Assembly (NCBI GenBank): GCA_964036045.1
Contig: OZ038381.1
Span: 122,205,843-122,269,842, forward strand
Direction of reading: 5' to 3'
Source of the DNA: Eutreptiella sp. 'Long Island Sound 2002'
Taxonomy: Eukaryota > Euglenozoa > Euglenophyceae > Eutreptiales > Eutreptiaceae
Length of the DNA stretch: 64,000 bases
Shown here: piece by piece, positions 11,578 through 24,217 of the stretch
Layout of the letters: each line of letters opens with the position of its first letter
Numbering within the stretch: the first letter of the stretch is position 1
Notes under the pieces: generated by a model
Told to the model about the DNA's origin: nothing
What the model saw: the letters and a program-made list of their open reading frames with translations, nothing else
Database searches by the model: none
Program-made: the position numbers and the translations under genes

Positions 11578-11751
11578 CTCAAAGCACTTCACAAAATGAG
11601 CTCCTCGTCTTGAGTAGCAAAAGCCCTGGGCAATCTCCGTAGAGGCAATAGGCACAAAATCCAGGAAGTATGCAATCGCGACACAATGATCTTTATCAAC
11701 AAACAAGCAATGAACCGACACATGATGTGCTGAGGTGAACCTGACCAAGCC
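11578..11751 (-). CDS. Possible phase-0 exon of an unrecognised minus-strand gene
   Basis: A 174-bp segment lies between a GATGCTACAG acceptor and a GAG|GTGAAC donor, open in one frame for 58 residues (for example HHVSVHCLFVDKDHC and ASTEIAQGFC). Both ends fall between codons. It could belong to the same gene as the exons at 9.8-10.8 kb, although the phases imply at least one missing exon in between. No domain was recognised. Confidence 0.3.
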
Positions 11752-13534
11752 CTGTAGCATCACAGTTGCAAAGGTCACTTAAATGAACAAAATGAATGAC
11801 TGTGACCATGCAACCAAATATGTTGCATCATCAAATGAGACAATTGTCTAACACTCAAGCATGCTTGTTGACGTTCCTGTAATGAACAGGCAGCATGCAT
11901 GGAGCTAATGTACAATATACTGAGTTCATTGATTCATACACCTGTGAGTATTCGAAGAAGATAATGTCCGTTGCAACATAGGATACATGGGTTTGGGTGA
12001 GAAACTCAACGGAGGGACGTGGAAAAGTGACAAAACAAAGCACAAGAAGAAAGAATAGAGTTCACCTGCAGATCTCGGTGTGTCTACCTCAGCCACTTCC
12101 ACTTCCACTTCTCTTCCACTAGGACTCCTCTGGCTTCAAGGGACTTGTGATTCTCGATACACGTAGGCGCGGCACTGCCGAAGCAGATGCGCCCATTAAC
12201 ACGTACCATTCCCCTCAAGGGGGAGAGCTGGTGTTGTAGGCGGAGGCACTACACCAAGGCTGAGCCAGATCCTGAGTCCGGGCCTTCGAACATCCACTGG
12301 AGTCGCCCTAGCTTCCGATTTGTATCTATTTCGGTAACAGGATAGAGCTAAAACTATCAGCACCTGTTCAGAAGAGTTTTCAGTTGCTAGACCCGCATTA
12401 AAGCACGGGCCGAGGAAGCAGGGAGCACGCGTACGCAACAGGAGCACCAGGCAAGCAAGCGCGCGCGAACAGGCCTCGACTGAATTGCTGGAGGGCATCG
12501 ATTTCTCTCCTGTTGACTAAGAAGCAGTTCCATAAAAAAATTCCTCAAATTCCATGCCGGAATTTGCATGAAAGTAACACAAACACAAAATGTTGGCTGA
12601 TTGGCTTCACAGTGGCACATGGCATAAAGCCAGGAAGCAGATAGGGTTAGACACCATGAAACACAAAGCCATTCAAGAGGGAGAACATGGGATACGCGTC
12701 ACTCGTTTTCCGCAGAATCAAGTCTTTTCAATTCAGCTTTTGAAATGGCAGATGCTTGTGTTACTTTGAAATACAAAAGCAACAACGTTGGCAATACCGA
12801 CCCTTCAAATCCATCAAAATAAGATTTCATTTTCCCAAACAAAATCTTAACAAAACCAGTAAATTGGGTGAAAATTGATTTTTTGGTGGTTCCGACTCAT
12901 AGTTGTTGCAAATGTCCGAAACAAATAGTTTTTCCGGTTGCCATTTTTTGTGTTCACCCCTTGCAAAAGGGGGTGCAGCTTGTGTGGGCTAAGACCATAG
13001 GATTGTGCCCTGAGTGACAAAACCTTTTTGGCGTAGTGCATAGCGTAGCACATTGAAAACTGTTCTCTAACCCATTATGCACATGGTCATGTGCCTTTGT
13101 AGAAAAAAATGAAATATTATGTAATGATGTTTTCATTGTGTAAGGACAAAGCTAGTTCACCTAATTTCACATGGATCCCAGAAAATTGCATGCGCCGTAA
13201 AACCACGTCAATGGTGAGCATATGTAATCTTCATTACATCAACTTCAAAGCTTTCCGCAACCCGTTGTTCATTATGACAAATTTTCTTCTGCATGTCAAA
13301 CAACCGTGTTTTCCTATGTCACAGTGGAACAATGCTGCTACAGTATGCTAGAAGTTAGATGACCAGGGTGGCCTTGAAGAGACCACCTGATCTACGACAG
13401 TGAATTGCAATCTGTCTACTCAAAAAATACAACATCACGAATTCTTTACAATGAACCATTGATTTTTGCACAGCTGAATGTTAGTACAATAGGTGTCGAC
13501 ATTGGTAGAGGCGAATGCCACTCACACATCGCTT
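11752..13534. other. AT-rich stretch; possible splice sites only
   Basis: Minus-strand donor-like sequences occur near 12066 (CTGCAG|GTGAAC) and 11941 (CTCACAG|GTGTATG), with short open segments ahead of them, as expected for small exons. None is long enough to defend. The rest has no recognisable feature. Confidence 0.3.
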
Positions 13535-13945
13535 TTAAGCAATCTTGGATCTTAACATATTGTGCCCTATTCCAAAAGAGTAACAACGTGAACCCATGTG
13601 GTACATAGAGTTGAATACATTGCAAATAGGAGTGAAAGTCCATGCTAGTGCCAAGCAATGTCCGAGTATCATCTTAATGGCTGACGGATCGAAAAGTATA
13701 TGGTCTGTAATGGTGGAATCGCTCCACGTTGTGCACATGAACAAGACTCCAAATACCATAACGGCGATGTAGTGCGCATGCAGTACCCAGTCGATTTTCT
13801 GCATGCTACCACATGGGAATCTATAAAAAAAGGCTTGCCGCTCAATCTCAGCATACTTCCTCAAACCATCAGGCCCCGCGCCTCCCGAGGTGAATGCACC
13901 TTGTACCTCATTTGCATAGCTCAATCTGCAGACATCCATGTTCAT
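13535..13945 (-). CDS. Possible exon or gene fragment, unrecognised
   Basis: A 136-residue minus-strand frame has a protein-like composition (phrases GPDGLRKYAEIERQAFFYRF and ITDHILFDPSAIKMILGHC). An overlapping plus-strand frame of similar length weakens the case. No domain was recognised and no clear start codon was found. Treat it as a candidate only. Confidence 0.2.
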   Translation of the reverse strand: MNMDVCRLSYANEVQGAFTSGGAGPDGLRKYAEIERQAFFYRFPCGSMQKIDWVLHAHYIAVMVFGVLFMCTTWSDSTITDHILFDPSAIKMILGHCLALAWTFTPICNVFNSMYHMGSRCYSFGIGHNMLRSKIA

Positions 13946-14269
13946 AGGTGGCGGGGCCCATCATCACATGCATCCATATGTGCAAGCAACTCTCTGTATC
14001 TACATCATATGTACAACATTGCTTATCCGCTGCTCTCACCGAGACAAGGTAGAAAGTGGCAAGGAAGGGTGCATCATAGGCGGTGGGTGTAAGGCAGTTG
14101 CCAATGCGTGTTTTGTTGAAACCAACCCAAATTCTATCTCGGCGGGCCAAGAGAGGCACAATTCGAAAATGCAGTCTTCTGTACCTAGATCTCGTACATG
14201 GGGGCGCCCGCCACCCAATGTGTGAACCCAAGAAGTGTGCGATAGTCGTTTGTGGCATGTAGGGGGATG

Positions 14270-14534
14270 TGTTATGGTTTCCAGCAGCAGCAGCAGCACA
14301 GCGAGCGCGCGAACGCGCGATCGCGCACTGCAGTCTGCGAATACATATCAAACATTGAGATGCCAGTTGCTGTGAACGAAATTTGCATGATATTTTGATA
14401 TCTTTGAACAGGTGTTTTGTCTTCGAATTGTGGATTGGGTACAATTTAGTGCTCCGCCAAAAGATCCTGCGCAAGGGTTAGTCATATTTTGGCATTTTGG
14501 AGAAGCAGGACAGTTCCCAAGTCAAACCACAACA
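14270..14534 (+). repeat. 5' LTR of the chromovirus
   Basis: It starts TGTTATGGTTTC and ends CCACAACA, giving the TG...CA ends of an LTR. It matches the 262-bp copy at 24218-24479 along its length, including the palindromic GCGCGAACGCGCGATCGCGC block and the segment AAGATCCTGCG. By eye the copies agree at about four bases in five. Confidence 0.88.
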
Positions 14535-14536
14535 AG

Positions 14537-14546
14537 TGGTAGCCAG
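14537..14546 (+). other. Candidate tRNA primer-binding site
   Basis: TGGTAGCCAG lies two bases after the 5' LTR. It begins with the TGG that pairs with a tRNA 3' CCA end. Which tRNA it would fit cannot be told from here. Confidence 0.5.
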
Positions 14547-14659
14547 TTAGGTGGTGGGGGAGCATTATCGTCGACCTCTACATTGCGATGGAGAGAGCTT
14601 TTGATGACGCCGCTATGCTGCACTTTATTCGAGATTGCCTATTTCGATCTGAGTAACCG

Positions 14660-16215
14660 TTGCACCACAAGTTCTCGAGTTCGCTAGAAAAATTCATCGC
14701 TGAACGCATCGCAAATCAGGAGAGGGAGGGGTTCCCCTGCATGTCTCACGATGTCCGCAGTTTACCATCCGCTGTCGCAGAAGTCCAAGCCAAGCACATG
14801 GAATCGGAACAACGAATTGATGCCTTGCAGATAGCAGCAGCGAATGCTACAACGGCGACTGCGCACAGAATTGACGCCTTACAACCTTCCATGGAGAACG
14901 CCACACGACCAGCGAGTGAACTGCAACCACTGGAGGATGAAGTGTCAAAGTGCCACATTCTCTTCGAAGAGTTTGCGCATTTTTTGAACCAGCAGCAGTC
15001 TCTGAACCCGCAGCAGCCTTCGAATCCACAGCCGCTATTCCAGCACTCCCAGCTTCCACCGCGATACCCTCACCCACAACCACCCTCTTTGAGTCATCCA
15101 CCAAAAACACCTTCGAACAACCAGCCGCCACAGCATTTTCCACCGCAAAACCATCTCTACAAGCACCTCCCTTTGATACGTGCATGAATCAGATGAATCC
15201 AATGAAGCCCATGAAGCCTCGCCCTCCAACGTTCGAGATCTTGGGTCGCCGAGTGGAACATCTACGCAAGTTGGTTCGATTATTTTATGGCACGCCAGGT
15301 TCAAAGGAATTTCCAACTTGGAAGGAGGACCTTATGCGAGCTTTCATCATGTCGGACATCAATTCACCACTCAATCAAGTCACTGCGCTGCCATTCCTCC
15401 TCGAAGGCAACGCCAGCGACTATTATCACAGCTTGACGAAAAAGGTACAAGATGATTGGTTTGAGCCAATGCGTGTGTTGGGTCAGCACTTCGATTGTAT
15501 ATCCCACGAACCATTATACTTGTCCAGAATGTTGACGCTGCCAGAAAGCGAGTTTCCTCGACATGCGGATTACGTCAAGGAGTATCCTCCCTGCATCATC
15601 AAGTGGAAGGTCAACACCAGTGACCAGCAGATGGGTTACCTCAATAACTCTCGTCTTTTGGAAAGGTTGTCGAACAAGGAAATACCTCGATAATGCATCG
15701 TTGGGGCTCGTTCAAAGTGGCGTTCGGAGACCTCATTTGGCTTCGACACGCTTGTGGAGACCATTGCCGAAGCTTACATGGCAGGCGGTTATCAGCTCGA
15801 GGAAGTTCACAATGCATCCAGATTGATGGGAGATACCACAGTTGTTGCGGTTTTGAGACCTCTACCTATGGCGGTTCCGCCAACTTCGACTTCAACAATG
15901 TTTCCTTCGAATGCCATGCCAACGCCACACATCAACCCCATACCAACTCGGAGTGCAGCTCCAATGCCTTCCACCATGCCCCAGCCGATGAACCTCAGTA
16001 CAATCGCCAACCTTCGAGAAAAGCTGCATGCATACATTGGGGAGCGTCAAAATAATCGATGTATTGGTCAGGATAATCGAGAAACCTAACGTTGCTACAA
16101 CTGCAGCAGGCAAGGACACTTAGCCCGCGATTGTGAGAAGAATCGACCACCATCTCGAGGAGGAGAGTATCGAGGGTCTAGGTCAGGCATGCCTCGAAGA
16201 GACCACAGTCGAGAC
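14660..16215 (+). pseudogene. gag (capsid-like region and CCHC zinc knuckle), broken
   Basis: A helical N-terminal part (EKFIAERIANQEREGF, then a coiled-coil-like stretch and a Pro/Gln-rich linker) leads into a capsid-like region around 15220-15690 (FYGTPGSKEFPTWKEDLMRA, LPFLLEGNASDYYHSL). The frame changes near 14950 and again near 15690. Near 16090 a zinc knuckle of form C-x2-C-x4-H-x4-C (CYNCSRQGHLARDC) follows directly after an in-frame TAA, so the knuckle is cut off from the rest. The initiator codon is not clear. This would be the particle-forming and RNA-packaging protein of the element. Confidence 0.75.
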
Positions 16216-16560
16216 AGTCAAGGACGATTTTGATCACGCTCCAAGAGTAGGGAGCGCCCCACGACGGCCTAAAAAGCATTTTGGAAGTCCTGGTGCCGAA
16301 CACCCTTGCGAAGAGTTGCATTCCACGATCACTATCGACAAACTCGAAACGCATTGGACACTTGTGAGTGTCAACGTTGAAAGAACCAAACCTGAACGTG
16401 CTACGCTGCGCACCGTTGGAGGGCGCCTTTGCGCGCGTCGAGTTGACTCTTTCGACTCCAGCGTGGAATTGTTAGTCGACAGTGGAGCAACGAGTGACTT
16501 CAAGTCGATGCAGACAGCGAAGAGTGCGCAACTTCTTCTCTACAAACTCACACAGTAAAG
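16216..16560 (+). pseudogene. Retroviral-type aspartic protease region
   Basis: The catalytic signature LVDSGATSDF is clear near 16480, preceded by a strand-rich segment. The frame ends about 55 bases later, so the second half of the fold is not continuous with it. The position between the gag zinc knuckle and reverse transcriptase is the expected one. It would cleave the polyprotein if intact. Confidence 0.7.
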
Positions 16561-17089
16561 ACACGTCGTAACCGCCATGTGGCCAAGTCGATGTACGATA
16601 GTACACGAGAGCTTATGTTCCAGTGTGGGAGTTCATATTTCGAAATCACTTCAAGGTTTGGAGATTCTGCCGGAAGTGGTGCTTGGGATACCATCGCTTC
16701 AAAGCTATAACCCGGCTGTGGACTGGAAGGAGCGGTATGCAGACGTACGACACGGATCGACTTCATATGGATTGTCCTTCAATGAGTCTAGGGATTCCAG
16801 CCGGTTACAGTTCCACGCAGCTTCGACGTTGGATCTCCTTTCAGCGGTTTCATCTAGTACCTCAAAAGTGAGCCCAGCTAAAAGCACCGCACCACCTGCC
16901 AAAGAACACATTGACCTACGCTCGTTGACACGTGCAAAGAGCGATGCTAAAGCACTCCATGAGTCCGAAACAGAAGATGGTATCACCGATGAGGAGTACA
17001 GCGACATGGAAATCGAGTACATCTCGTTGCTGAAGCTTAAGTGGGAGATCCATCCAGCTGATCTCACCGGTAGTCAGGTGTTTCTGTGC

Positions 17090-18140
17090 AGCATGCCTCG
17101 ACCAACAGTCCCGGTCCATGAAATGCACAACATGCAAGGTAAGAGCGACAATGACGCACTTTATCCTGTTCGACGCAAGTTGTCCGTTCGAATACACAAA
17201 TTGGCAGGTCTTTACGATCAGAGAGGAGCAGAGTTTGGAGCCTTACCTCCGCATCGACCTGGAAGAGACCATCAAATACGCCTCGACACTGAGGACAACC
17301 CTCCGTGTGTACAGCCTTACAAAATGGATCCAAGCTAATTGGATGAGCTTCGACGACAACTGGACAAGCTGTACCAATCTGGCCGAAATCGACCATGCTC
17401 AAGCCCATATGGAGCGGGTTGCCTGCTCTTGAGAAAAGCAAATGGTAAAGTGCGTATGTGCGTCAACTAACGAGCCTTGAATACCCGAACCGCTCGAGAT
17501 CGATATCCTTTACCTTCGCTCTAATCCATACTCAGTACACTGGGGCGCTCTACGGTCTTTTAAAAGATCCAACTTGTCAGTGGGCTGAACCAGATTCGAA
17601 TCAACAACGAAGATATCGAAACAACTGCCTTCAACACGCAGTTTGGGGCCTTCGAATGGGTCGTTATGCCCTTCGGCCTCTGCAATGCACCATCGACATT
17701 CCAACGCGTCGTCAATGAAGTTCTTTGAGAAGGCTTGTGGATTTTTGCAAGGGTGTATATCAATGACATCCTCATCTTCTCGAAGGACACCGATGAACAC
17801 CAACGACACCTCAATTTGGTGCATGAACTACTACAGGGACACCAAGTATTTCCCTGCATAGAAAAATCAACGCTCTTCCAGCGTCGAGACCTGTTTTGCG
17901 GATACGATAAAGATAGAGTACATATGGACCCCGAAGAAATCATCGTCATTGGATGTTGGCCTGCGCCAACCACCCTCCATGAAGATCAACGGTTTATCGG
18001 GTTTTGTGGATTTTGCCAGCAGTTTGGCGAAGGATTCCAGGCTGTAGCGGCTCCTCTTACCGCGATGTTGAAAGCAGATTTCGAATCAGAGTCGACAAAC
18101 GTGCATCAAGCTGCCTTCCACAAGCTCAAGCAAGCATGAT
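17090..18140 (+). pseudogene. Reverse transcriptase of the chromovirus, several frameshifts, catalytic YIDD changed to YIND
   Basis: The usual gypsy landmarks appear in order but in different frames: HRPGRDHQIRL then NPPCVQPYKM, a stop, then an SPYGAGCLLL-like stretch, a KVRMCVN-like motif, MPFGLCNAPSTFQRVV and finally VYINDILIFSKD. The last is the active site and normally reads Y-x-D-D; here the first catalytic Asp is Asn. A thumb/connection segment (APTTLHEDQRFIGFCGFC) follows. The domain is dead by sequence. Confidence 0.8.
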
Positions 18141-18530
18141 CAATGCGACAGATCTGAGTGCTATCAACCCCCGACAGCCGTACCATATGTACACGGATGC
18201 TTCGAAGGATCGCGTAGGAGCAACGCTAGCACAAGGATGTGCACATGGAAAGCACAAGGGACATCTGCGACCTATTGCCTTTATGTCGCGGAAAATGCAA
18301 TTTGCTGAAACTCCATACCCTATCCGAGAACAAGAGCGGTTGGCCATTGTGCTAGCCCTGAAACAGTGGTGTGATCTACTTCGAGGACCACAGCAGGTAC
18401 ACGTAAACACCGACCACCAAAAGCCTTCGCTATCTCAAAACGTGTCCTCGACCGCTGACACCAGGACAAGCACGCTGGTCCTAGTTCCTGGAGGAATACA
18501 ACCTCACATTGTGCTATGTACCGGGTCTTG
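18141..18530 (+). pseudogene. RNase H domain of the chromovirus
   Basis: The frame contains MYTDASKDRVGATLAQ (first catalytic Asp), PIREQERLAIVLALKQW (catalytic Glu) and VHVNTDHQ (second Asp). The stop comes soon after and the frame differs from the reverse transcriptase one, so it is not translated as part of the same protein. A further pol linker continues in another frame to about 18980. Confidence 0.75.
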
Positions 18531-19273
18531 AGAACCCAGCAGAAGATGCCTGTTCCCGCCTCACATCAAGACAATTGATAGACATCGAGAATGCTACATG
18601 TACACGACCCTTTGTGGTACCCTTGGTCGAGAATGCACCGGAAGGAGAAGCTGTTGACGAGTTTTTACACGTGCTCGCAGACTCGTTCTCCCAGGACAAA
18701 GTGTGGCCCCAGCCATACGACCACCTGTACGTGTCACTTCGAAGTGGACTCTCCGTAGGGGGAGATGCTGATGTTGAGGTCCATGCTAAACCAGCACTCC
18801 AATTCCACACAGAACCAGCTGTTGAGCCGGAAGAGCTGCAGCCATTGCCAACTAACGAGGCGCGGGCTGAAGATTCACACGAGCGCGCAGCACACCTCGA
18901 CGACCCTGGCAATGAAATACCAGACCAGTCAACTGATCCCGAAGATCTTCCCGAAATGGACATGGACCGGCCGCTTTGAGTTACCTTTGGCAAAGAGCAT
19001 CGATATGCCCTGACCCTGATGGAATTGATCCACTGTGGACGCCACCGAGACAGTACACTGCAGGCAATACCCTTACCCAAGATTGGCCCAAATACGCCGT
19101 ACCCCTTAAGCCTTAGAGGCACGCACCACCAAGTACACGGACATTACCAATGCAAGGATTTAACTTCGACAGCAGTCTGGGCTGCGGCATATTGAGAAGA
19201 CCCGGGCACGAGGCTTATTTACCAGATTGCTACTCGAAGGCCTACGGCAGGATACCAACCCCAAGAGGCCAAG

Positions 19274-19885
19274 ATGTCCTTTGCCGACGGTAAGTTCTTC
19301 CACCTATCGACAGTGGGCAAACGTGTTCTTGTATCTGGAACGCTCGTAATCTCCATCGTGGCCATGCACCACGAGTCCGAGTTCTATGGCCATTCACGAG
19401 TTCTCCGGACTATGGCATTGATAAAACGTGGCTATGTCTCTTCCCATCCTCGACACTACGTAGAGTGTTACGTCTTGAATTGTGATGTGTGCCAAGCGGC
19501 TAAGTCACGACATGTCAACACTGCCAGGCACCCGAGACCCCTACCGGTACCCGACACCAAATGGCATAGTGTGTTTGTCGATTTGGTTTCTGGACTGCCT
19601 CCGACCACACGAGGCCATGATGGCATCATGGGTGTAGTCGACCAATTTTCGAAACCTGGAATGTTAATCCCTTGCCGCAAGGACATGACAGCCAATGACC
19701 TTGTCTACGCGTTGTTACGCGAAGCGACACGACTCAAAGGGTGCCCTCAACAAATTGTTTCTGATCCAGACAAGCTGTTCCAGGCCCAAGCGTGCAAAGA
19801 ATTGGCGCATCGCTACAAGATTGAGATGCCTCAGACAGTGGCCAACCGCCCTCGAGGCAACAGCCTGGCGGAGCGAAGCAACTAG
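19274..19885 (+). pseudogene. Integrase (zinc-binding N-terminus and DDE core)
   Basis: A zinc-binding module (GHSRVLRTM ... CYVLNCDVCQAAK) is followed by a core with HSVFVDLVSGLP (first Asp), QIVSDPDKLFQA (second Asp) and RGNSLAER (Glu), all at reasonable spacing. The open frame of 203 residues ends at TAG just after the Glu motif, where the C-terminal part should continue. The rest lies in other frames to about 20420. The catalytic residues look complete; the truncation is the defect. Confidence 0.82.
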
Positions 19886-20426
19886 TCGATGCTTCAATGT
19901 TTGCGGACACACGGCTTTTTCGGTAACAACGAGTGGCATGTCGACCTTCTGTTCCCCGAATTCCAGCTCAACAACATGACATCCAACAGTTTTTGACTGT
20001 CATCGTTCGAGATTGATGAGGGACGCACACCCCGTTTTCCGTTGGATTTTCCCCCAATGACATCTCATGCACATGAACCTTCAATATTGAGTGATTACAT
20101 GCATCAGGCTCAATGTACCTTCTGTTCTGTGGGCGCCATGCTCGCTGAGGAACGTCAACGCCAAATGCATGTGGTCCTGCAAATGGACCGACACGTTCGA
20201 ATGCCTGACGTGGAAGAGCGATGGTGGGTGTTAGTACCCGAATACGGACAACAAAGGGAGACTCCACATTGTTTGGTGTGGCCCATACAAAGTGCTCAAG
20301 GTGCTCAACAAGGGCGAGAACGTTAAACGAGACAGCCCTGCCTCCTCCGACGGGTTGCTTGTTTTGAGTCGCGACAACATAAAGCCATACATCCATCAAG
20401 AAGGACAACCAGTATAGGAATTTGCA

Positions 20427-20618
20427 ATGCCACAGGTCAAGACTAGAGCTTTCCCCCGACTCATTAAGATTCTGGCTAGACGTCGAGTAGGGTCCAAAAA
20501 GCGCCGCACATTCCTGTACCGCGGTGAATGGGATGATGACACGTGGTCTTGGGAATTGAGTAAAGCTCTAGAGGAGGAACCAGTGTACCTTGAGTTCCTT
20601 CGACTCCACCGTGAGTAA
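20427..20618 (+). pseudogene. C-terminal chromodomain of the chromovirus
   Basis: A 63-residue frame reads PRLIKILARRRVG, RTFLYRGEWDDD and TWSWELSKAL. It matches the layout of a chromodomain (E/IKIL...GxxYLVRWxG...TWE...L) with one aromatic replaced. It lies where the chromodomain is expected, after integrase. It is diverged from the one at the left edge of the window, so the two belong to different element lineages. Confidence 0.6.
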
Positions 20619-20635
20619 CTTCACCTCTTTGTAGC

Positions 20636-23600
20636 GTGAATTTCGGAAAACTGATGCGTGGTTCCAGGCTGACCGGTCGAGCGTCACAGAGAGGTTCCAC
20701 CTACAATTCTGCCACCCGGGCATCCGGGACTTCTTCTCGACCTCCACCCTCTCGAGCATCACGGTCAAGTGTCATCCATGTTCCTGAGATCAACAACGAT
20801 GACCACGCTGCACCAGCATCAGTTGCATCGACCCCTAGCGCACCGCTGTCGATCAGTGGTGTCGGTGCCAGCTCAGCCAGGCCGATCAATGGCACCAACC
20901 TTAGCACAAGCGAGCTACAGTCGATCAGCTTACGCGGGCGGCTGGAAGGGCATAGGAGAAAACTCTGCGTCAACAAGAGGCAAAAGAACTTCGAGCTACC
21001 TCGAAGGTGTGTCCCCCGAAGGGACATTTGCCGGGATAGCACCAATTGGCCGAGCAATCATGACAAAAGGCACAACTGGCTTAGGGATGCTCGAACGAGC
21101 CCTAGCAAACATGCCTGTCCTAGTGTCGACCTGGGAGGGGGGACCCCCGACCAACGTTGACCCCAAACTTTGGAAGTTGCTCGGGTGCCCTCCCCCGGAT
21201 GATGCCGAATACCTTCGACAGCAATGCCAAGACGTTTGGGAGCCTGATTGTCAGTCCGACTCTTCTGAAGAGTGGTTTGACTCACGTACCGAGTGGTTCG
21301 CTCCACAAGAAGAGGAGAATTTTGCTTGCTATACGGGATACGACTGAATCCTTTTGTTCTGCTCAGTGCTCGGAAGGAACGAATCATGGGTCAACCAATA
21401 ATGGATGGGAAAGTCAAACGCCCCCAAGAGGCAAGCCTCCACTCGAACCGCTCAAACCACCAACTACACCAAGGAAGACCCCTACGACAGTGGCAAGAAC
21501 GAGAAGGATATGTACGATATGCAGGACTCGTCTTATTTGAATCAACCACCTAGCTATAACCAAGTCCATCAACCGGAATGCCTGTGGCAATGGTGCTTCA
21601 TGGAAGTCTGCAGGAACGAGTTCGAAACCTTCGATGAATTCTGACATCTGGGCGAATTCGGAATGAAGCCACCCTATCAATTTGAGACAAAGGAAGAGGA
21701 TCCGCTCGCTCGAAGCTATACCAAACTCGAGCGCAATGTGCCTGTCATCGCATCAAACTGAAGGACGTGCACCGCTTCTTGAGCCATCAACACGCAAATG
21801 TTCTGTCGAAGACAACAGCCTGCATTTACAACCTGCCTGAGGTTGTCGGCATAGACAGTTGGCGCAAGACAGCACCGTTTCCCTACAAGTCAATGCAAGC
21901 TGCGCCTGACACATCCTTCGACGAAAGCGGAACCCCTGGCAGCGCACCAAGCTGCCAGTGGTACGCCAAAATGGAAGTGGGCTGTCAAAATTTTCGATCA
22001 GCTCTTGTCACCTGCCGAAGATACCACGAGGAACTCCATTGGAAGTACAGCAATAACCTCAAAGAGAAGAAGAGGCTCAACCAAATGGCACGTTGGCCTG
22101 GCCACCCACAAAAGGCGCCGTTCTGTGCAAAAAAAAAAAACCAAATGGCACCTCTAAATTGCATGCATCGAGAAGTTTGTGGGATCGACGATCTCATCCA
22201 TGTTGCCCACAGAATGGACCTGTTCTTCAAATACCGACGTTTGTAGACGGTAGTGAAGATGCGTCAACCGGACCCATCACCTATCACGACTCTTGGGCTC
22301 ATTAGGGACCTCAGGAAAATCTGTCAAACGGACAATTGGCTATTCCGAGACCGAGCACCCTTTCTCGCGTACAAGACTGATTTGCTAATTCCACGACATT
22401 AGCTTCGAGGCCTTCGAGGTACCATTCGACTCAGGTACAAGAGGCACTAATGTGCCCCGGTTCGAACCCATGATCTCACGGTCCAGATGCAAGAATATCC
22501 TCGATGGGGACAGTCGACCAGTCCATACCCCTACAATGCGGTCGCACGTGGGGCGCCAATCAATTTGGTTTAGCTGTCGACGATCTACCAGAAGAGCCCT
22601 TGCCAAGTCAGATACCACGACTTCAAAAAGGAAATCAAGAAGGTCGCACGTCTACCGCCGACCAGAAAAGTTATATCTGCCTTTTTCTGTTGGAAGATTA
22701 TGCAGATCTTACACGACGCTGGGACTTTCGAAGTACCTCATGCCCCCCTGAGAAAGTGGATACAAGGGAAATACTGGCGCCACAAGGTTTTTTATCAAAG
22801 AGATGCTTATGGCGACAAACGAGAGGAGCTCGAGTCCGGTAGTTGGCCGCGAGCGACCCGTTTCATCCGGATCCTCTCGACCAACGCTTCATGCCGGAAG
22901 ATTCAGACGCTTATCAACATCACTTCGATGTACCGACGTTCAAGTTCCTCTCACCGATCAAGACCGACTTCGAAGCGGCCCATCGAGGGAATGTAACTGG
23001 CGACCATGTCTTCGACGCTGACATGGTCGACACGGCCTTCAGCCTTGTGACAGCAAAGGCGGTTCGACTTACCCTGCATAATACTCTCACCGACGGGCAG
23101 CAGGTGCATCAACATCTCGGTCGACTTCAAGCCGATTCTTGAACAGACGCTCTCGAGATCATTGATCGATACGCCCTCGGCCCTGGTGACGACAATGTCA
23201 GCGCGATCATCGTTGCTCGGAGGCTCTCGATCGCCGACGACCCCATGGTGGCGAGTCGACACGAGAACTGGTCAGTTTTACCACAGCGATGCCGCTGGTT
23301 GTGGTTTGAGTCAAAAGTACCGTTGAACTACTGGCTGGAATGACGCACAGTCCTTCCAGACCACTCGTCGAACGGTTCTTTGGAACCCTTCCATCTAGCA
23401 GCAGTACAGCCTCTGGTACTTCTACACCGCCAAGGCGCAGACACTGCGAACGGGACAGCATCGAGCCCTTGCCAGTGTGCATGTATTCGTATTCCAGTAC
23501 AAGTGCCCTGTCAACGAACGGCCTGGTGATCCCCTCCTTCGATTGATCAATCATCGATCAGGAGTGCTGATTCAAAAGTGCGCCTGGAAAAGCGATATCG

Positions 23601-24200
23601 GTCGACATGGGACCGGGCATGATGCCTTCAAGCTCATGGCCAGCGTAGACACCCTGAAGGAAGTGCATGAAGTTTGTCGACTTCGTGTGAAGGAATCGTC
23701 CACGTTTATCTGGAACGAGGACTGCTCATTCAACCAATCACGATCGACTTGATTTGAAGGAATCGTCTACGTTCTTGTGAAATGGGGACTGATGCTTCGA
23801 CCAATCAGAATGATAGGTAATGGCGTCGACTGACCTAATATGCCCTGTCGATTCGACAGATGTACAGTCTTGCTGGCTGTTTGTTTGTAGGACACGGGGC
23901 CTCGATGGCTTTGTCCTTGTGTTATGGTATCTCGACGAGCCCACAGCCACGCTGTGAGGAGCGCCGTACCCTAGCGATGCTTCCGCAGCTTCGACTAAGA
24001 CACGATGGCAAAGTGAAACACGGTTTGTGATTAGGCGCTGATGACAGGTGTTCCATGGACTGGACCAAAGTCCGTGGGTCTCGACCACTATTACGTTTCA
24101 GGAAACCAGCATATGTCGAGATCCAGAGAAAAACATTTGCCGTTCCTTGCCCCGTCTTCGACTGTGCAGCGCCCATCCAGATGAGAGACACCTCTTCGAA
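20636..24200 (+). other. Extra 3' region of the chromovirus with broken reading frames
   Basis: Between the chromodomain and the polypurine tract lie 3.6 kb with coding-like fragments in all three frames. They include a Ser/Thr/Pro-rich stretch at 20640-20900, then SPEGTFAGIAPIGRAIMTKG and LVSTWEGGPPTNVDPKLWK up to 21347. Further on come FDVPTFKFLSPIKTDFEAAH (near 22940) and a segment near 23150-23210 ending GPGDDNVSAIIVARR. That last motif is like the C-terminal metal-site motif of PP2C phosphatases. The fragments may be an extra ORF or captured host sequence. I cannot name a function. Confidence 0.45.
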
Positions 24201-24205
24201 GTCTC

Positions 24206-24217
24206 AAGGGGGAGTAG
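24206..24217 (+). other. Polypurine tract of the chromovirus
   Basis: AAGGGGGAGTAG abuts the TG of the 3' LTR. This is the primer for plus-strand synthesis in Ty3/gypsy elements. Confidence 0.75.
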
